A model generated the notes under the pieces. That model did not search any database. It was given only the letters and a program-made list of their open reading frames with translations, and had not been told where the DNA came from. The position numbers and the translations under genes were made by a program. Shown here piece after piece: positions 1 through 13,202 of a DNA stretch of 64,000 bases (position 1 is the first letter of the stretch; each line of letters starts with the position of its first letter). The DNA lies in assembly GCA_964035795.1 (NCBI GenBank), contig OZ038322.1, forward strand, positions 23,208,359 to 23,272,358, written 5' to 3'. This DNA is from Pterobdella sp. o SKG-2022. Its lineage: Eukaryota > Annelida > Clitellata > Hirudinida > Piscicolidae.

Positions 1-1947
1 ATCGCAACTCGTAAATTTTTTTGATTTTATTGGATCTTTCAGTAACAAAACTTTTAAACATAATTATTATATGTTTTTTTGCCAAGCTATTCTTGCCGTG
101 GGATGATAAATATGTATCGTGTGATGTGTAAAAACGAGAAATTAACAGGAATTTGTTGCAATTCTATTCGAATTTATGACTTTCTTTCGTGAAAATAAGC
201 TAAATAAGATAATATAATTAACTGAAAATGTAACTAATGAAATACGTTGACAACTACGGACCTTGCAACTGTTTAAAAACTTAATTTAAAGATTTTTAAA
301 TAAAAAATTGCTTATATTTTACTTTACTATTTCAGGATTTGAAACCACCTCTTGCCTCTATCACTTGTCAAACACTAATTTCTTATTTAACTTTCTATTG
401 TTCATCAAGCCACCTTTCTTGTATAAAGCTTTGAAGCATGTGCTATTTTATGAATTGATTACAAATCAAACCTAAGTTTTTGTTTATATTGATATGTTCA
501 TTTTGCGAAGTTTTAAACATGGTCAAAATTATTATTTGTTAGTTTATTTATAAATTTTCGTCGAGTATTTATTTCAAATTCTTTATCTTTTATGAGGGGA
601 ATATAGGGAGAGCGAATAAATTGTACTTTATCTGTCGCTGCAGACATTATAATTAATACGAATTCACTGCCACAGAGATTCATTTTTACACAGCTCAAAA
701 AAAATTTAATATTAATGTGATAATTCAAAATATAAACAAATTTGGCTAAAGAATTCGTCATTAATACTCAGAAGCCATTGATTTCGGTGTTGTAAATTTC
801 TCCTTGTATCTTTTCCGAATAAATTTGTTTCGTTATAACTGATATGATTCTTATTGAAATCAAAAGGGTCTTTGATATATACATAATACCAAACACTTCA
901 CTATTCCCGGCTGAGTTTTGATGCTTTTTGCGCTCATTAAAAATTCAATGGTAAAATCTCATTAAATCACTTTAAATTCATAAATATTCATAAATGAATA
1001 CCATAATAAACGTCAAATAAATATATTCCAACATTTTTTGATATGAAGTTTATAGTTTTTTTTTGTGAAGAAATAACTCAAAAATGGAATCCAAAGGTGA
1101 CCACTAAATGATATTTGGGCGTTTTTTTTTAGCATTAAGATCAGCATTGCAATAGGTAGATATCTTTAACTTTATGAAAGTTCTAGAATTTAACCCATTG
1201 CGTAAAACACAAAACTAACTAAAAAAAACCACAAACAAGTAGAAAAAATAACTTTAACCATAGCTTAGTTGTTCATTCTTGAAGACAACGACTAGTTATA
1301 CTTTGAGAAATTTCATTTAAATTGGACCATGATGTATTGAAACAATCATTGTATAAAACATGTAATTGATTAGTTAGGCATTTATAATTATCTCATTACA
1401 TACCTCCTTAACATTCCTTTTAAAGTCACATAAAATAAGTGGCATTCTTGAAACTATTTTTAATTCTTTTCTAAAACTCGTTTTTTAATCGTCCTAGCAA
1501 ATAGTAAACCTATGAAATCAAAAAGCCAATGAAAGTTCACATCAGTTTTATATATTTATGTTTGAACTGGAAGATCCTTCTATGCTTTGTTGCAAAAATT
1601 TAATGACTACCGGTTTAACAGGTTGAAAACATTCACAAGAATCTTGTTTCCATCTTTAGCATCGCTTTAAAAGCTTGTTTAAACATGGATAATACCAACC
1701 TGAAATGCAATTCGTATGAAGAATTTTTGTACTTAATCAAATATTTAGCCAACGCCTTCAACGATTTTAAAATGTACAAACGCCACGAATGTGTAAAGAG
1801 TAAATAGCTACTTTCCAACAATTTCTTTTCACACTCAAAGATTTTCCACGAAATCTTTGGGAATTCTATTTATGTTTAAATATTTTTATACCACATTTCA
1901 AATTAAATTTCGGTTAATGATTTTACAAACGAGATAATTCTGTTGAT
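1..1947. other. Non-coding flank, no gene seen
   Basis: AT-rich DNA with only short random open frames. It lies downstream of the receptor gene's stop codon, so its right edge should include that gene's 3' UTR on the minus strand. I see no domain, RNA gene or repeat. Confidence 0.5.
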
Positions 1948-2534
1948 TTATTGTGAGATGATTATTTTCTTTCCTGATATGATCTCGGGGTAGTTGTGGG
2001 AGGAGGGGGAGTAGTTGTCGAGAGGGCAAACATCGGCAGCTGTGGCTATGACGTCCAAATGCGAGCAGTTGCAGATGGAAGAGTTGTATTGGATGTTGTT
2101 GTTTTTGTGGTACATACTTGCTTCTTTGATCATGTTGTTGATGTGTGGTTTGTTGAGCGTGCTTTTGTTGTTGTTGAAGTGTTGCATTTCATTGAAATTG
2201 TTGAGTTCAACATTGCAGCATGAGTCTTTGATCAATTCGATTTTATTGGGGTTTATAATGGTTTGAGTAGCCATGCAGGGATCGAATCCATTGAATGGTT
2301 GGTTGAAGCGTTGTTGTTGGTAAGCTGAGTTAAAAGGGGGTTGAAGAGATGAATTGAAAGGTGTTTCAGTCTGGTTGGAAATTATGTTATTGTGGTGGTG
2401 GTAGATGTCTTCTAGCTGACTAGCAGGGTCATAAGCAATTGCAGGATTCCTTATGGTTGCCCCTGGCTGAGGGTTTCTGTACCTGCGGAGAATATTTCTT
2501 TCAGCTTTTGTGACGTTTCGAGAATTCATTGCAT
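1948..2534 (-). CDS. Terminal exon: Asn/Gln-rich cytoplasmic tail
   Basis: A 204-codon open frame continues past the likely acceptor (GAGAAG before 2534). The useful part starts AMNSRNVTKAERNILRRY and is rich in Asn, Gln, Pro and His, with tyrosines in QLEDIYHHHNN and SAYQQQRF contexts. There is no known domain. The basic first part fits a juxtamembrane segment. The acceptor phase disagrees with the transmembrane exon, so a small exon is probably missing between 2535 and 3386. Frames on the plus strand here are antisense. Confidence 0.6.
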
Positions 2535-5500
2535 CTTCTCGCATAAATGTATAATGAAACAAGGCAGAATGAGTTTATTGAAATTGAAAAAAGTGATCAA
2601 AAACTATTAAAAGCAAATGATTAAGCAAACAACAGCCTACAAGCACTGAAGTAATAGATAAATAAAAAATGCACAGGACAAAACTCAATATAACTTGCAA
2701 ACGTGAAAAACCAAACAAAAGTTTTAAAAAATGCTAACAGTTAAACTAAAAATCTTATTTAAATATAGAATTCAGAATTTTAAACAAATATGATGAAGAT
2801 GTGAGAAAATATTAGCGGGAATAAGGAAAAATGAGTTTCTGAAAAAGTTTTTAAACTAACGATTGCAAAAACACCAAGTACTCGAGTAAGAATGGCTTTT
2901 CAAACCTTTTACATTAATCTTCAAATAATTTATTTTTAAAAACTTCAAACATTTTGAAACTTTTGTAATTTTTATTCATTTAACCCTTCCAACACAGCTA
3001 TATCTAAAAATTTTTGTTTCATTTTAGTGCTAAAATTTTGAAAAAATCATCATTTAAAAGATAGTTACAGAGGTGTTCATGTATTTATTTTGAGTCGTTT
3101 TAAATCAAAAACCAATTTAGAACCTCTATATCACCTAGATTATTAACACAAAAACTTCTTCAACAATAATGAGGCACCATACAATAGATTAATACAACGT
3201 GTAAAAACGACTGTTAGCATGGGCTGGTTAGAAGGGTGTTTGAAGCGTTTGGTTGAAATGAATGACAAAACACAAAGTGCAAACTGTTGAATAGTCCGTG
3301 TGGAAATCTTTCAAAACAGCATATATAAACAATCAAATCAATAGATGAATAAATGGTTAAAAAATAGTTGATTATTCGAATCTCACTTCTTGAGACAGAC
3401 CACCACAACGAATAGCAGCGACACTCCGATCACCAAGCCCAGACTCACTCCAATGGCTGAGACGAATAAAATCCCTGTATTGTGATGTATGTTGAGATGG
3501 CTCAGTTGGGAGAACGTTAGGGCTGAGTTTATAGACCCGAAATTCGGAGGTTCAAATCTCGTTCAAACCACGTTTACAGAGCTTTAGTTCTTTGTTTTTG
3601 CGATACACTTTAAAATTTGAAAGCAACATTTTTCAATTTACAAAAATAACTTGAAAGTAAAACTATTTAGTGTTTGATAACTTTTTGAATTCATAACTTT
3701 TAGCTTGAAAATTATAATTGAAAATTAAACGAAACTTATATTGCCATTCATTTTGGAATTATTATAAAAGTAAATCAAAGTTTGTATTAATCTAATGCAA
3801 AATAAAAATTAGTTTTTATTCGGCTTACCATTATTAAAACCGTTTCATTCATCTTTTAAAATATTTGTTGTCTTTGTTGCTGTCTTATCATTTAAGAAGC
3901 TTTGTTCTTTTATTTTGGAAAAATTAAAATTGTGAGCAAATAAAAAAAGTATTTTTTTTTAACAAATTGATTGGAATAATTGTGAAAATGCTCACCAAGC
4001 CCTGTACACTGCTTCAACAGAGTAATTACAATGGCGATTAGTGCCTCTTTTATTACTTGAATCATTCTCCAGTTATTAGTAAACAAACTTTTGAAAATCT
4101 GTATACATCAAAACTTGAAAATAGTCACTTTTTTCTGAATTCAGAGTTCTCATGTTGTTTCTCTTTTCAAAAACGACGAAAAAAAAACTGAATTTTGAAG
4201 GCATTGCAGCTTCAAAACATCACCCGAAAAACTTTGAAAATTTTGAAAGCCAGTTAAAATCAGTTTCAATTAGCTCGAAAAAACTGCAAAACTTAAATTC
4301 AGTGCCTTCTTTTGAAGTTCAAACCTTGATGAAATTTTATTGAATTTTATATAGGAGTAGTTTTTGGAAGGACTGGAAATGCTTTAGCGTTCTTTATCTT
4401 TTGCGCCACAATAACTATAATGATTTACTTTATTTTGAATATCTCTGCTTTTACCTATTTTTAAATAAAAACTACTTTCGTAATGATTTTTTTTTACAAT
4501 GTTACATTCTCAAACTGATTCATTCCTAAAATAACTTATTTTTGTTTTTATACAACTTTTAATCTCAAAAATTCTTTCTGCTCATTGTACTTACACTTTG
4601 ACATCAAAAAAGAAATTATTACTTTTTTTACTCAAGCTTAAACAAATTCTTCTAGAAAAACAAAGATTTATTTGCAAAATAAAAACGGCTTAAAAACTTG
4701 AATTTCGAAAAGAGCAAAGAATCTATCTTATATGACCGCGTAAACAATTATTACTGATAATACAAAAGGGAATTATTATCTTTTCAAAATTTCTTTAAAA
4801 TAGACTCAAAACAACTAGCGATAGAATCGTTGCCAAGATTCGAAGCGAAGACCTACGGGTCATGAATAAAAGCACCTTAAATTTTGAACTGACCAATGGG
4901 GGAGGACCAGTCTTCGTGGTTTGTGGACCAGGAATACGGCTTCAAAAAACCTGCAAATAAATTATTGTCAGTGTTTTCATTGTTGTTATTATTGTTGTTC
5001 ATCTCATATACAAGTATAAAATATAATTATTACCAGTATAAATATATTTTCAAAACCTTGAAACTGAAAAAATCCTGAATTTTGAAATTTTTGTGGAAAA
5101 ATAAGATAGTGCGAAAAAAATTGCAATTGAAGATATGAAATTGAGAGAAATAATTGAAAAGCTCGTAAAATTTAGCTTCGTTATTTGAATGATGCTCAGT
5201 TGATGGTGGGGATTATTAAAAAAAATCTACTGCAGGATCAAATGACAATTTGACAAAGTAATGTTCAGGTTACAATAGAAGCTTTGTGTAAAACTTGTGA
5301 TTTTGTTCGACTTTAAGCTTCAAAAAGACTCAAAATGCAATAAAAACGATTTATTGCCCAAAAATTGTTCACTTTTTTTATACTTCTATTTTTAACTAAT
5401 TATACATCTGATTCGAGGTGTGTTTAAACTAGTTTACTTTCAAATAAATAAAGAAAATGTTCCTGTCACATGAACTTCTTCACACTAATTCCAAACGATC

Positions 5501-8500
5501 GTACCAAGATGATGTTTTTTCAAAGCCTCCAGCTACACACAATTTTTAGACTTTAAAAAATTTTTTCAGCTTTAAAAGACACCAATGAATTTTTTCAAAG
5601 TCCAAATAATTGAATATCTTAAAAATATTTAGTCTTTAATGACTTAGAAACTCTTGAAGTTCATGCCAGAATAACAACATTTGTAAATCTATTCCATTCT
5701 ATAAGACTCAAACCTTTGCATTTTATTGCATTGCATACATAACACTTAAACCACCTGAAGACTCGGGACAGTTGATGACATCGGCTGGATCCCACTTGCC
5801 TGAAAAGCAACGGTGCCACTTGCGTTCCCTTGTTGAGTTGCACACTGAGATGATAACGCCATTAGTTTCCGTGATGAGATATCCGTTGCTCGGCAGTTCC
5901 ATCATCACGCAGCCAGCCACTGAAGAGTGAGAGATAATTTCGGGGTTTTCTACTTATTTAAGGACCCCTATAACCGATATAATAGTGTTTTATTAAATGC
6001 TGAAAATTGTTGTTTCAAGTGAATCATAAACACGACAATATTTGAATTTTTTATTTTGACGAAGCTTTTCTATATATTATATATGATCAGTTCCTGATGG
6101 TGATATAGAATATATCGAAAAGCTTCGTCAAAATAGAAAATTCAAATATTGTCGTGTTCTCATGATTCAAAATTTTGAGGCTTATTATTCACAATGTTGT
6201 TTCAAGGTTTTAGATTGTTCAATGTGAAGTTGGTATGGACTAGAATTCAATGTTGAAAAGATTTTATGATTTATGAATTAATTATAAACGTTATAAAAAC
6301 ATAGATATAAAAATAACAAAAAAGATTATTCGAAGAGAATATTATAAATTATTTAATCAGCCAGTCATTTGAATTCAAAAAAGCAATCTTTATGATTGCT
6401 TTGAAAATAAACTTTTGAGTATTCACACAAAGAAATATACATCCCTTTCCAATAATACTAGTTGCATTACACACATTCAAAATTTTTTACATTTCAAAAT
6501 AAAATTTTATTTCAGTTTAAAAAGCCTACCCTTGTATTTAACGAAAAATCTTGGTTCGTTTCCCTGTTTAAACGACGTTATTTCATTTCTTAATATTTCC
6601 TTGTTATCTTCCAAATCTCCATCTCCTGGTATGGTAACTTCGACCATGTGGCACTTGCTCACATAAACCTCGATTCCTTCGATTGAATCAAAATCGTAAC
6701 TTATTGAGTTTTTGTTCGTTTTTGTTTCAGCATTAGTGCTACTCTGGCCCGATGTATGGTTCAAATTGTTGTTGAGAATGTTTGTATTGTTGTAAATGGA
6801 AGTGTATGCTTTAATACCATTTTTTGAATGCGCACCAAAGTCTTTGTTGCTGGTGGAATCTCTGTTGTTGAAAAGATAGTTGGAGCTATGAAGCTTGTGA
6901 TGGCTGTGGTGATGGTGATTTTTGAGGTCTGAAGTGCCGCATATGATGGTGATATTTTTGTTTTCTGGGGGTTCTCTGATTTGCAGATATTGCTTGCACT
7001 TGTAGGAGGACTGAATCAAAGTTTAAAATTAATTTAAGTTATAGCATAATTTATTTATTAAAATTTATTTTTTATATATTAACAATAATATATTCATACT
7101 GGTATAAAGATCGATTTTTATGATTTTAAACCACCATTCACGATTCTTACCATGCTCTCTTGAGGATCCTCAAAAAGTCTCCCATCGTTTTTATTATAGT
7201 CGTAGAAAAATTTTTTGAAGTAATGTTTAGTGACGCTTGTGAATTCAAGCAAAGTTAGACTGATGTGTTGTCCTTTCGAAGCTTTGAGTAACCAGGAACA
7301 TCTGGAATGGCGTGTGGTTGCAACAGGTGATGATGCAGAATTTGTGGGGTAATGAATGTAATGTAAAACTCCAATTAATTTTACTACTAATTGTTTCAAA
7401 AAAAACCCAAGTTGAAATTTCAATCGAATTTTAAATTAACCTTTTGTTTGAAGGAATTTGATTTGTTGGGAACTTCACGTGACTTGAAATGAGACCATCT
7501 GATTGGTGCTTAAGATCTACAATCAGTCTTTTAGAAGAGGAAAGAGATGATGGGTCATTTAGTCGAACCGGAAAAGCAGCTACTGCGTGGGAGGATGAGA
7601 TTTTCAAATTCTTTTGCATGGCTATAATGTAGCAAAATATCTTGACATTTCTTAGGTAGAATTCACAAACGTGCAAAATATGCTATCATTTTTATTTTGT
7701 TTGTTCAATAGGAAAAGTATTTCTTGTATTATCAAACGCGTTCATAGCCATAAAATTCCTTTTTTTCAAAATTTATGTAGCTCTAAATTATGATGGACTT
7801 TTAATTAAGCAGTAAACGTCAGATCTTTTTTTACGCATTTTTTTGATATAATTATTTGCTGTTTTATGTTGCCATATTTTATATCCATAAGCGAATTTTT
7901 GTGTCGTTTTAATTTTTCGACGATATTCTATTGACGTCGTTTGGACTTCAAACTATTTTAAAAGGCATTTGAAAACTTTTAATATCTTTGAAATTTCCGT
8001 AACTTTCTCAACGAAATAATTTTCTTGCATAATTTTGCAAAACATTTTTGAATAATTCAATCAGTTTTGCAATATTTCATTTCTTGCCTTAAGCTAGCTT
8101 TTTGTTTCAGTGCTTTATTAATAAAATATTTTTTCATGTATACAATTTTTTCTTCATAGTTATTCAAGGAATAATTATTTTTTCTCTTATCATAATTTCC
8201 TTCTTTTTATAATATAGTATGCACAGTTTACCTTCAAGCTTTTATAATTTATTTAATGAAAGATAATTATGTTGAATTGAAAAAGTTTTAAGAACTGCGA
8301 TGAAAAATGGCCATTAGAAAAAGTTTAAAGTGTTTGCGTTGAAAAATGTTTCTTATTTTATTTTTTATGATGAAATTTTTTTTGCATGAAGAGGTTTGCC
8401 ATCAAATCATAATTTCTAATAATATCCACCAAATATCAACCTAAACATTTTCATTCTTAAACATCCCAATCTATTGAAAAAAAAACTTAGATACAAAGAA

Positions 8501-11500
8501 TTGAGTTACAGTATCAGCGAAGAAAACATCTAAGAAGCAGTGGAACGCTATTTGTCATTGTTAACTTTTAGCCAAAAAGATTATATATTCAACAATGATT
8601 ACAGAGTCGAGACTAAAATTTGCTTTTGCCTCACGTGGCTTTGATGTCTAAGTATCTTAGAACTTTTGCCAAAGTTTTTATAAATTTTTGAGCCATTTTT
8701 GAATAATAAAAAAATTTTATTCCAAAAAATTATTTAAATGCGATATCTGGCCATTTTTAGAGCTATCAAATAGATATATAAGAAGAGTTTCATGGAATTA
8801 TCTTGTCATTAAACTTTATTTTCTTTGTTGTATGAGATAGTTAAACTTCGTTTAATACTTTTCAAAAGACATTTTTTTGTTGCTCAACTTGCTTTACTGC
8901 ACGTGCCTTGTAAAGCTTTCAAAAAAGATTCTATAAAGAAATTTTTTAAATACCAAGATTGGAAATTTAGGAAACCTCACCTATAAATCCTGAAAGAAAA
9001 GTGATGAAAAACTGAAATAGATTTGAATCAAGCGAAAAAATAACTCTGAAAGAAGAAAAAATGCCAAATAAATAGTAATCAAATTCTCTTGAAGAGAAAC
9101 ATAAAAAAGAAGAAAAAAAACACGAGAAAAGACGAAGGAACACTGTGTGATGGCACAAGAGATAAGTTCTTGGATATTGCCTTTACATTACATCTTTAAT
9201 AACTTGTCTTGCTGGAGTGCTCAATGTACACTATAAAATGTAGTATGTGCATGGATAAATGCAAATCTTTTGTGTGTTTCTGTCGGTAATTGATATTTGT
9301 GTTGTTATTACATTGTTATACTCGCTAAGTAATTTATTAAAACTTAAAATGTCATGCTGTTATCTCATAAAGATTTAAAAAAAAATTTTTTTGTTAAAAA
9401 TTTTAATGGTATTGCACTGAAATTGATTATGATGCTAACAAAAGCAATGATTCTAGATGTTGATTATTTTGCATGCAAACTCATTAATGTTATAACTTTA
9501 TAGACTTCCAAAAAGAAAATCTCACCACTACTCCAGCAAACATTTTTAACATTAAAAAAAAAAAAACTCAATCATGAATAATTGTTGGGGAATAGAAATT
9601 GCAAAAGGCTAGCACACAGCATCCCAGAGCACATTCATCCTTGAGGCCAAGTCGCTTAAGAAGCCTAAACGTTTCGTAGTTTTGTGACATAAGTTATGAT
9701 CGAAGCATTCAGTGATTAAATACATTGCTTCAACATTATAGATTTATTTTTTATTTTTATGGAAAAAGAAATAAATTTTTTAGGAGGGTATGCAATGATT
9801 TTAGTGGCTGCGCTTTTTAGTGGCTCTTGTGCGTTTCTGTTATGACTGCGTCGTTTCAAGCTTTTATGCTGAGAGCAGTTCGAAATCTCAACTTAACATA
9901 ATTAAACGTAAATATTTCATACATATATATTCATAACAAAGCATTATGAATGCAGGCTTTTGTGTGTAATGTTTATTGAATTTCTCACTAATCATTTAAA
10001 TTGGTTTGGGGATGAATAAGTTAAAAAAAATAATGGTGAAAAATTATTTCGAGTCTGGATGTAGAAGCTAAACCGTATGAATCATAATTTTAATCCTTGA
10101 ATTATTGAATATTGCTTGCATTTGATATGAACTTTAGGAATATGAATTGTACGCAGCACATAAAGCATTTTATGCAATAAAAAACTTCCTTCTGAGCCTA
10201 ATAAATTGAATATTTGATGATGAAACAAATTTTAAAATCTTAAGAGATTCCCATTTTGAATGTTTTAATTAAACATTTCCTAATGTTCATTGAAGGATAT
10301 CTTAACTTGAAAGAATACTCCTAATAGCCCTAACTCACAAGCCCTACCATAATTATAAAACAGTATATTATAATGCAAATAACTTATAAATCTTATTTTT
10401 ATTATGATTTATTAAATAAATTACTAAGCGTAAGAAATTATTTATTAATAGTGCTTTTCTATAGGTCCTTATCAATGAACACCATTCTCCTACCTCATCT
10501 CTCCTTTAGATTTATATATCAACCTACTCATAAATAAACCTCCTAGCAACTTGAAGTTCTATATCTCTTTAAATATTAAAAACTCTTATAATATTTTATA
10601 CTTTCTATTGAGTTATTGCTACGCGAGGTTTCATGGCGAGGTAGCATGCATTATCCGTCATAAAAGAAAAAACATGCGATTCAAAAAGACACCACATCAC
10701 AGTGCAGCTCCCCTCCGGCTTTCACGCACCAACAAAACGCTTGTAATCTATTGCTTTAAGTTTCATGTTATTTTTGAAAAGTCTTTGAAACCAAAAATTT
10801 TTTACAAAACTTAACGTTGTTGTCTCATCTCATACAGAAGCCATTTTGTATTTTGATCTGTTCATGGGATTCTGAGAAAGAAATGACACACTAATGCGGC
10901 TTCAAAGTTTGAAGAACATTGTAAAGTTAAATGCAGATTACGTCAACAATCTTGACACCACACTCATAATGGCATGACGTAAAACTAATTTGAAATTTTT
11001 TTTAATACGCGTTTTCATATAATAATCTTATATAATAATGGCGAAGAAGCTTATAATCTAAAAATACGTCCACCCATAATATATACGTCTTTGAAGCCTG
11101 GGTTTTCAGATGCAGATTTTAACAATTTTTTACATGGTTTTATCGGAGTAGAATATGTTGGACTGAAAGTACCTTCATTTACAGAATTCAATTTCTATAA
11201 ATTTTCTTGAATGAATTTATCAAATATTATTTGTTTATTTGAAGTTTTAAACATTTTCATAACGGTTATTGAATCAAAAAGACAGAATTATATTTTTCAT
11301 AAAATTGGCATTTATAAAGATTTTGCTAAAACCTCCAAGCTATTAAAATCAAAATTTCCTTTTCATTATCAATGTTTAGTTTTGTTAGCCAATATATTCA
11401 CACAAATGTTAATATAAAACTTAAAGATTAGGTCAATTTCTGCCTCACATGAATAAAATAACAAGAAAAACCAGTCAAAAATATTTTTCGATTTGAAAAA

Positions 11501-13107
11501 TTATGATGGAATCAGTTATTAAATTGTTGAATTTCGTGTTCGCATAATTTTTATTGGGAGTTTTGGAAATAAAATATATACGACTACACCAATCTTGGCT
11601 AGGAGGTTCAGTGATAAAGTTTCCAAAAATTCAATAAAATTAATATGAATCATTTCATTTTTTAAATTTAAATTTTTTTGATAAATACTTGATGGGATTT
11701 TGACAAATTTTGAGCTAATTCAATTAATTTTGAAATTATTCAAAAATGAGAAAAAATTTTTTCGTTCATTCCAGAATAACTTCTCACGTTTTATCATCTC
11801 CTAATTTTACTCCTTTCCAATCAGCAGATCGCAAGCACCACTCAACAGAATCCCACTCTTACGCATCACTGACAGTCTTCGCAACATCTGCGCTACTGGA
11901 CATGCGGCCGTTTTGGTTTCGCTAGACCTTTCTGCTGCTTTTGACACTCTCGATCACAATATCTTAATTGATATTTTGAATAGACACTTCAATATTTCTG
12001 ATCTCGCTCTTTCTTGGTTTCGCTCTTACCTCTTTCAACGTTCTCAGTTCGTTAAAATGGACAATTTCTCTTCTCTTACATCACTCAACTCAGGCGTGCC
12101 GCAGGGCTCCGTTCTGGGACTAATCCACTTCTAACTTTATACATCATCCACGTGTAGCATTATTGTACAGCACGATTTGCTTTTTCGCCAGTTCGCTGAT
12201 GACATCACTCTTTTCACCGGAGTCTCTTACCCAGATCCTAGCCCCACTCTCCTTAAATTATCCACTTGTCTTTCCGCTTTAAACTCCTGGTTTTCCCAAA
12301 GCCAACTGAAATTAAACCCTACTAAGAGTGAGGTGATGGTTGTCGGTAGCTCTCGTCTTTTAGCAAAATACAATCTTCCTCCTGTAGTAATTCTCGACGG
12401 CACCACACTTCCTATATCTTCCAAGCTCAAAATCTTAGGTGTCACCTTAGATTCAAATTTGAAGTTTGCTCACTTTATTTTTCAAATAATCCAATCTTCC
12501 AATTTCCATATCTATGCCATAAAACAAGTACGCAAATTCTTACCTCTTTCCACTGCTAATGCCCTCTTTATCTCACTAGTTCTTTCCAGATTGGACTACT
12601 GTAATTCTTTTCTTTGCGGGCAGCCAAACTATCTTTTATGCAAACTTCAAGTCCTCCAAAACCACGCGGCCAAGACGGTTCTTCAAGCTGATTATTTCAG
12701 CTCTTCCAGCGACTGTCTTGATCGCTTGCACTGGTTACCTGTCTCCCAAAGATGCAAGTTTAAACTACTTTGGCTCATTGCATGCACTCTCAAGCTTGAA
12801 CAACCTGCTTATCTTTTCGACTTTTTATCAATCAGACACACACGTCAACCACTAAAATTCTTGCACTCTGGTCCCCAGCTTCATCAACCTGTTTCTTCAG
12901 GCTTGTTTACTAGTCGCTCTATTTCTCACCAGGCTCCACGTCTGTAGAATTCACCTCCTTCTAACTTGCGCTCATCGCCTTCTCTGATGAACTTTCGCAA
13001 ACTTTTGAAAACTCACTTATACCATAAACATCCCCAGTCATAATCTCTTACAAATCTTGAGCGCCTCTGAAGCAATCTTGAATTGATAACTGTGCGCTAT
13101 ATAAATC

Positions 13108-13202
<95 letters not shown>

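Noticed and set aside
1996..2266. Two plus-strand frames rich in Val/Leu
   Set aside because: Antisense of the receptor's Asn/Gln-rich tail exon (AAC and CAA codons read as GTT and TTG).
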